Positions 63,271 through 64,000 of a stretch of 64,000 nucleotides of DNA are shown here, in pieces. Location of the stretch: assembly GCF_030209445.1 (NCBI RefSeq), contig NZ_JARVSD010000016.1, positions 1 through 64,000 on the forward strand, written 5' to 3'. The notes below the pieces were generated by a model. That model had not been told where the DNA came from and ran no database searches. It was given only the letters and a program-made list of their open reading frames with translations. Both the position numbers and the translations under genes were made by a program. How positions within the stretch are numbered: position 1 is the stretch's first letter; each line of letters starts with the position of its first letter. Origin of the DNA: Promicromonospora sp. MEB111. GTDB lineage: Bacteria; Actinomycetota; Actinomycetes; Actinomycetales; Cellulomonadaceae.

Positions 63271-64000
63271 ATGACCGACCTGACAGGGAAAGTTGCCGTG
63301 GTGACCGGTTCGGCACGCGGGCTCGGAAGGGCGATCGCGCTGCGGTACGCCTCGTTGGGCGCGAGCGTGGTGATCAACTACTCCGCCGACGAGGACAACG
63401 CACGACGCACGCTCGACCAGGTCGAGGACGCCGGAGGGCGAGGGATCGTGGTCCGTGCCGACGCGCCGTCGCTCGCCGACCTGGACCGGCTGTTCGCGAC
63501 CGCGATCGACACGTTCGGCGGTCTCGACATCGTGGTCGCCAACGCGGGGCGCGAGGTGATCGGCCAGCCGGCGGTCGAGGTCACCGAGGAGCAGTTCGAC
63601 GGTGTGTTCGCGGTCAACGCCAAGGGCGCCTTCTTCACGCTGGTCAAGGCGGCGAAGCTGGTATCGGACGGCGGACGGCTGATCTACATCGGGTCGAGCA
63701 CCACCGTCAGCCCCTATCCGGGTATGGGCCTGTACTCGTCGTCCAAGACGGCCGCGGCCAACCTCGTGCGGATCCTCGCGCTGGAGCTGGGCCCGCGGAA
63801 CGTCACCGTGAACACCATCCTGCCCACCGCGACGGCCGGCGCCGGCGTGTTCGCCGACGTCACCGAAGGGGACGAGTTCCACCGGATGAACGCCCAGCTG
63901 CGCCCGATCGGCGGACGGGGCGGCACCCCGGAGGACACCGCCGACGCCGCCGAGTACCTCGCCGGCGACCTGGCGGGCTGGGTCAGCGGTCAGTCGCTCG
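63271..64000 (+). CDS. SDR-family oxidoreductase, 3' end outside the window
   Basis: A classical SDR running off the right edge with about 243 codons visible, so nearly complete. VTGSARGLGRAIA is the cofactor motif, VANAGRE the NAG motif, catalytic Ser in YIGSSTTVS and Tyr-Lys in LYSSSKTAA; the end GWVSGQSL leads into the usual D-G-G-x. ATG 63271 is preferred (GGAG six bases before it), with Mets at 63259 and 63268 as alternatives. It is divergent from an XRE/MmyB regulator, the standard pairing for that class, so it should be controlled by it. FabG-like; substrate unknown. Confidence 0.88.
   Translation, partial: MTDLTGKVAVVTGSARGLGRAIALRYASLGASVVINYSADEDNARRTLDQVEDAGGRGIVVRADAPSLADLDRLFATAIDTFGGLDIVVANAGREVIGQPAVEVTEEQFDGVFAVNAKGAFFTLVKAAKLVSDGGRLIYIGSSTTVSPYPGMGLYSSSKTAAANLVRILALELGPRNVTVNTILPTATAGAGVFADVTEGDEFHRMNAQLRPIGGRGGTPEDTADAAEYLAGDLAGWVSGQSL

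Noticed and set aside
1-64000. tRNA, rRNA, intact insertion sequence, integrase or phage genes
   Set aside because: Looked for but none recognised. Decayed fragments at 26.3, 57.5 and 62 kb are explained by duplication and loss and show no transposase.

Overview
The DNA is very GC-rich, uses many GTG starts and ATGA/GTGA overlaps, and encodes actinobacterial families: MocR and DeoR regulators, ECF sigma factors, an orphan roadblock protein, a desferrioxamine-type siderophore operon behind a DtxR/DmdR-like iron box, and a LacI-GH43 sugar operon. This fits a high-GC, plant-polymer-degrading actinobacterium such as a member of the Promicromonosporaceae/Cellulomonadaceae. That placement is inference. 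No rRNA, tRNA, CRISPR array or intact transposase was seen.

Layout. 0-3 kb: the 3' end of an HNH/DUF222 gene, then a flavin-binding protein divergent from a MocR regulator. 3-16 kb: a leftward block with a heterodimeric ABC exporter, ddaH, and a four-gene siderophore operon (desA, desB, a desC-desD fusion, and a penicillin-acylase/acyltransferase fusion). 16-28 kb: general metabolism and regulation (universal stress protein, SDRs, XRE/alcohol dehydrogenase pair, DeoR/Nudix pair, DksA-like protein, aldo/keto reductase, TetR/SDR pair, APH-like kinase) with a decayed dksA copy.

28-46 kb is the most unusual part. A large LuxR-type regulator is followed by an ECF sigma factor fused to a zinc-finger anti-sigma segment, a membrane helix and an adhesin-like exterior. 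Next come a degenerate GGDEF-like protein, a second ECF sigma factor, two exosortase-family proteins, three small secreted proteins with a C-terminal V-P/helix/Arg tail, a 61-residue LAxTG mini-protein, an OafA-type acyltransferase, a processive GT2, a polytopic membrane protein and a UDP-GlcNAc 2-epimerase. I read it as a self-contained surface-protein sorting and exopolysaccharide locus under sigma-factor control.

46-52 kb: lacI, a perfect 18-bp operator, an ABC sugar importer and a cytoplasmic GH43 enzyme, likely for xylo- or arabino-oligosaccharides. 52-64 kb: redox and hydrolase genes (SDR, old yellow enzyme, two paralogous alpha/beta hydrolases around a quinone-oxidoreductase-like gene), three regulators, a ProA-like dehydrogenase, an orphan roadblock protein, an SDR lacking its catalytic Tyr and Lys, two SDR remnants, and an SDR running off the right edge.
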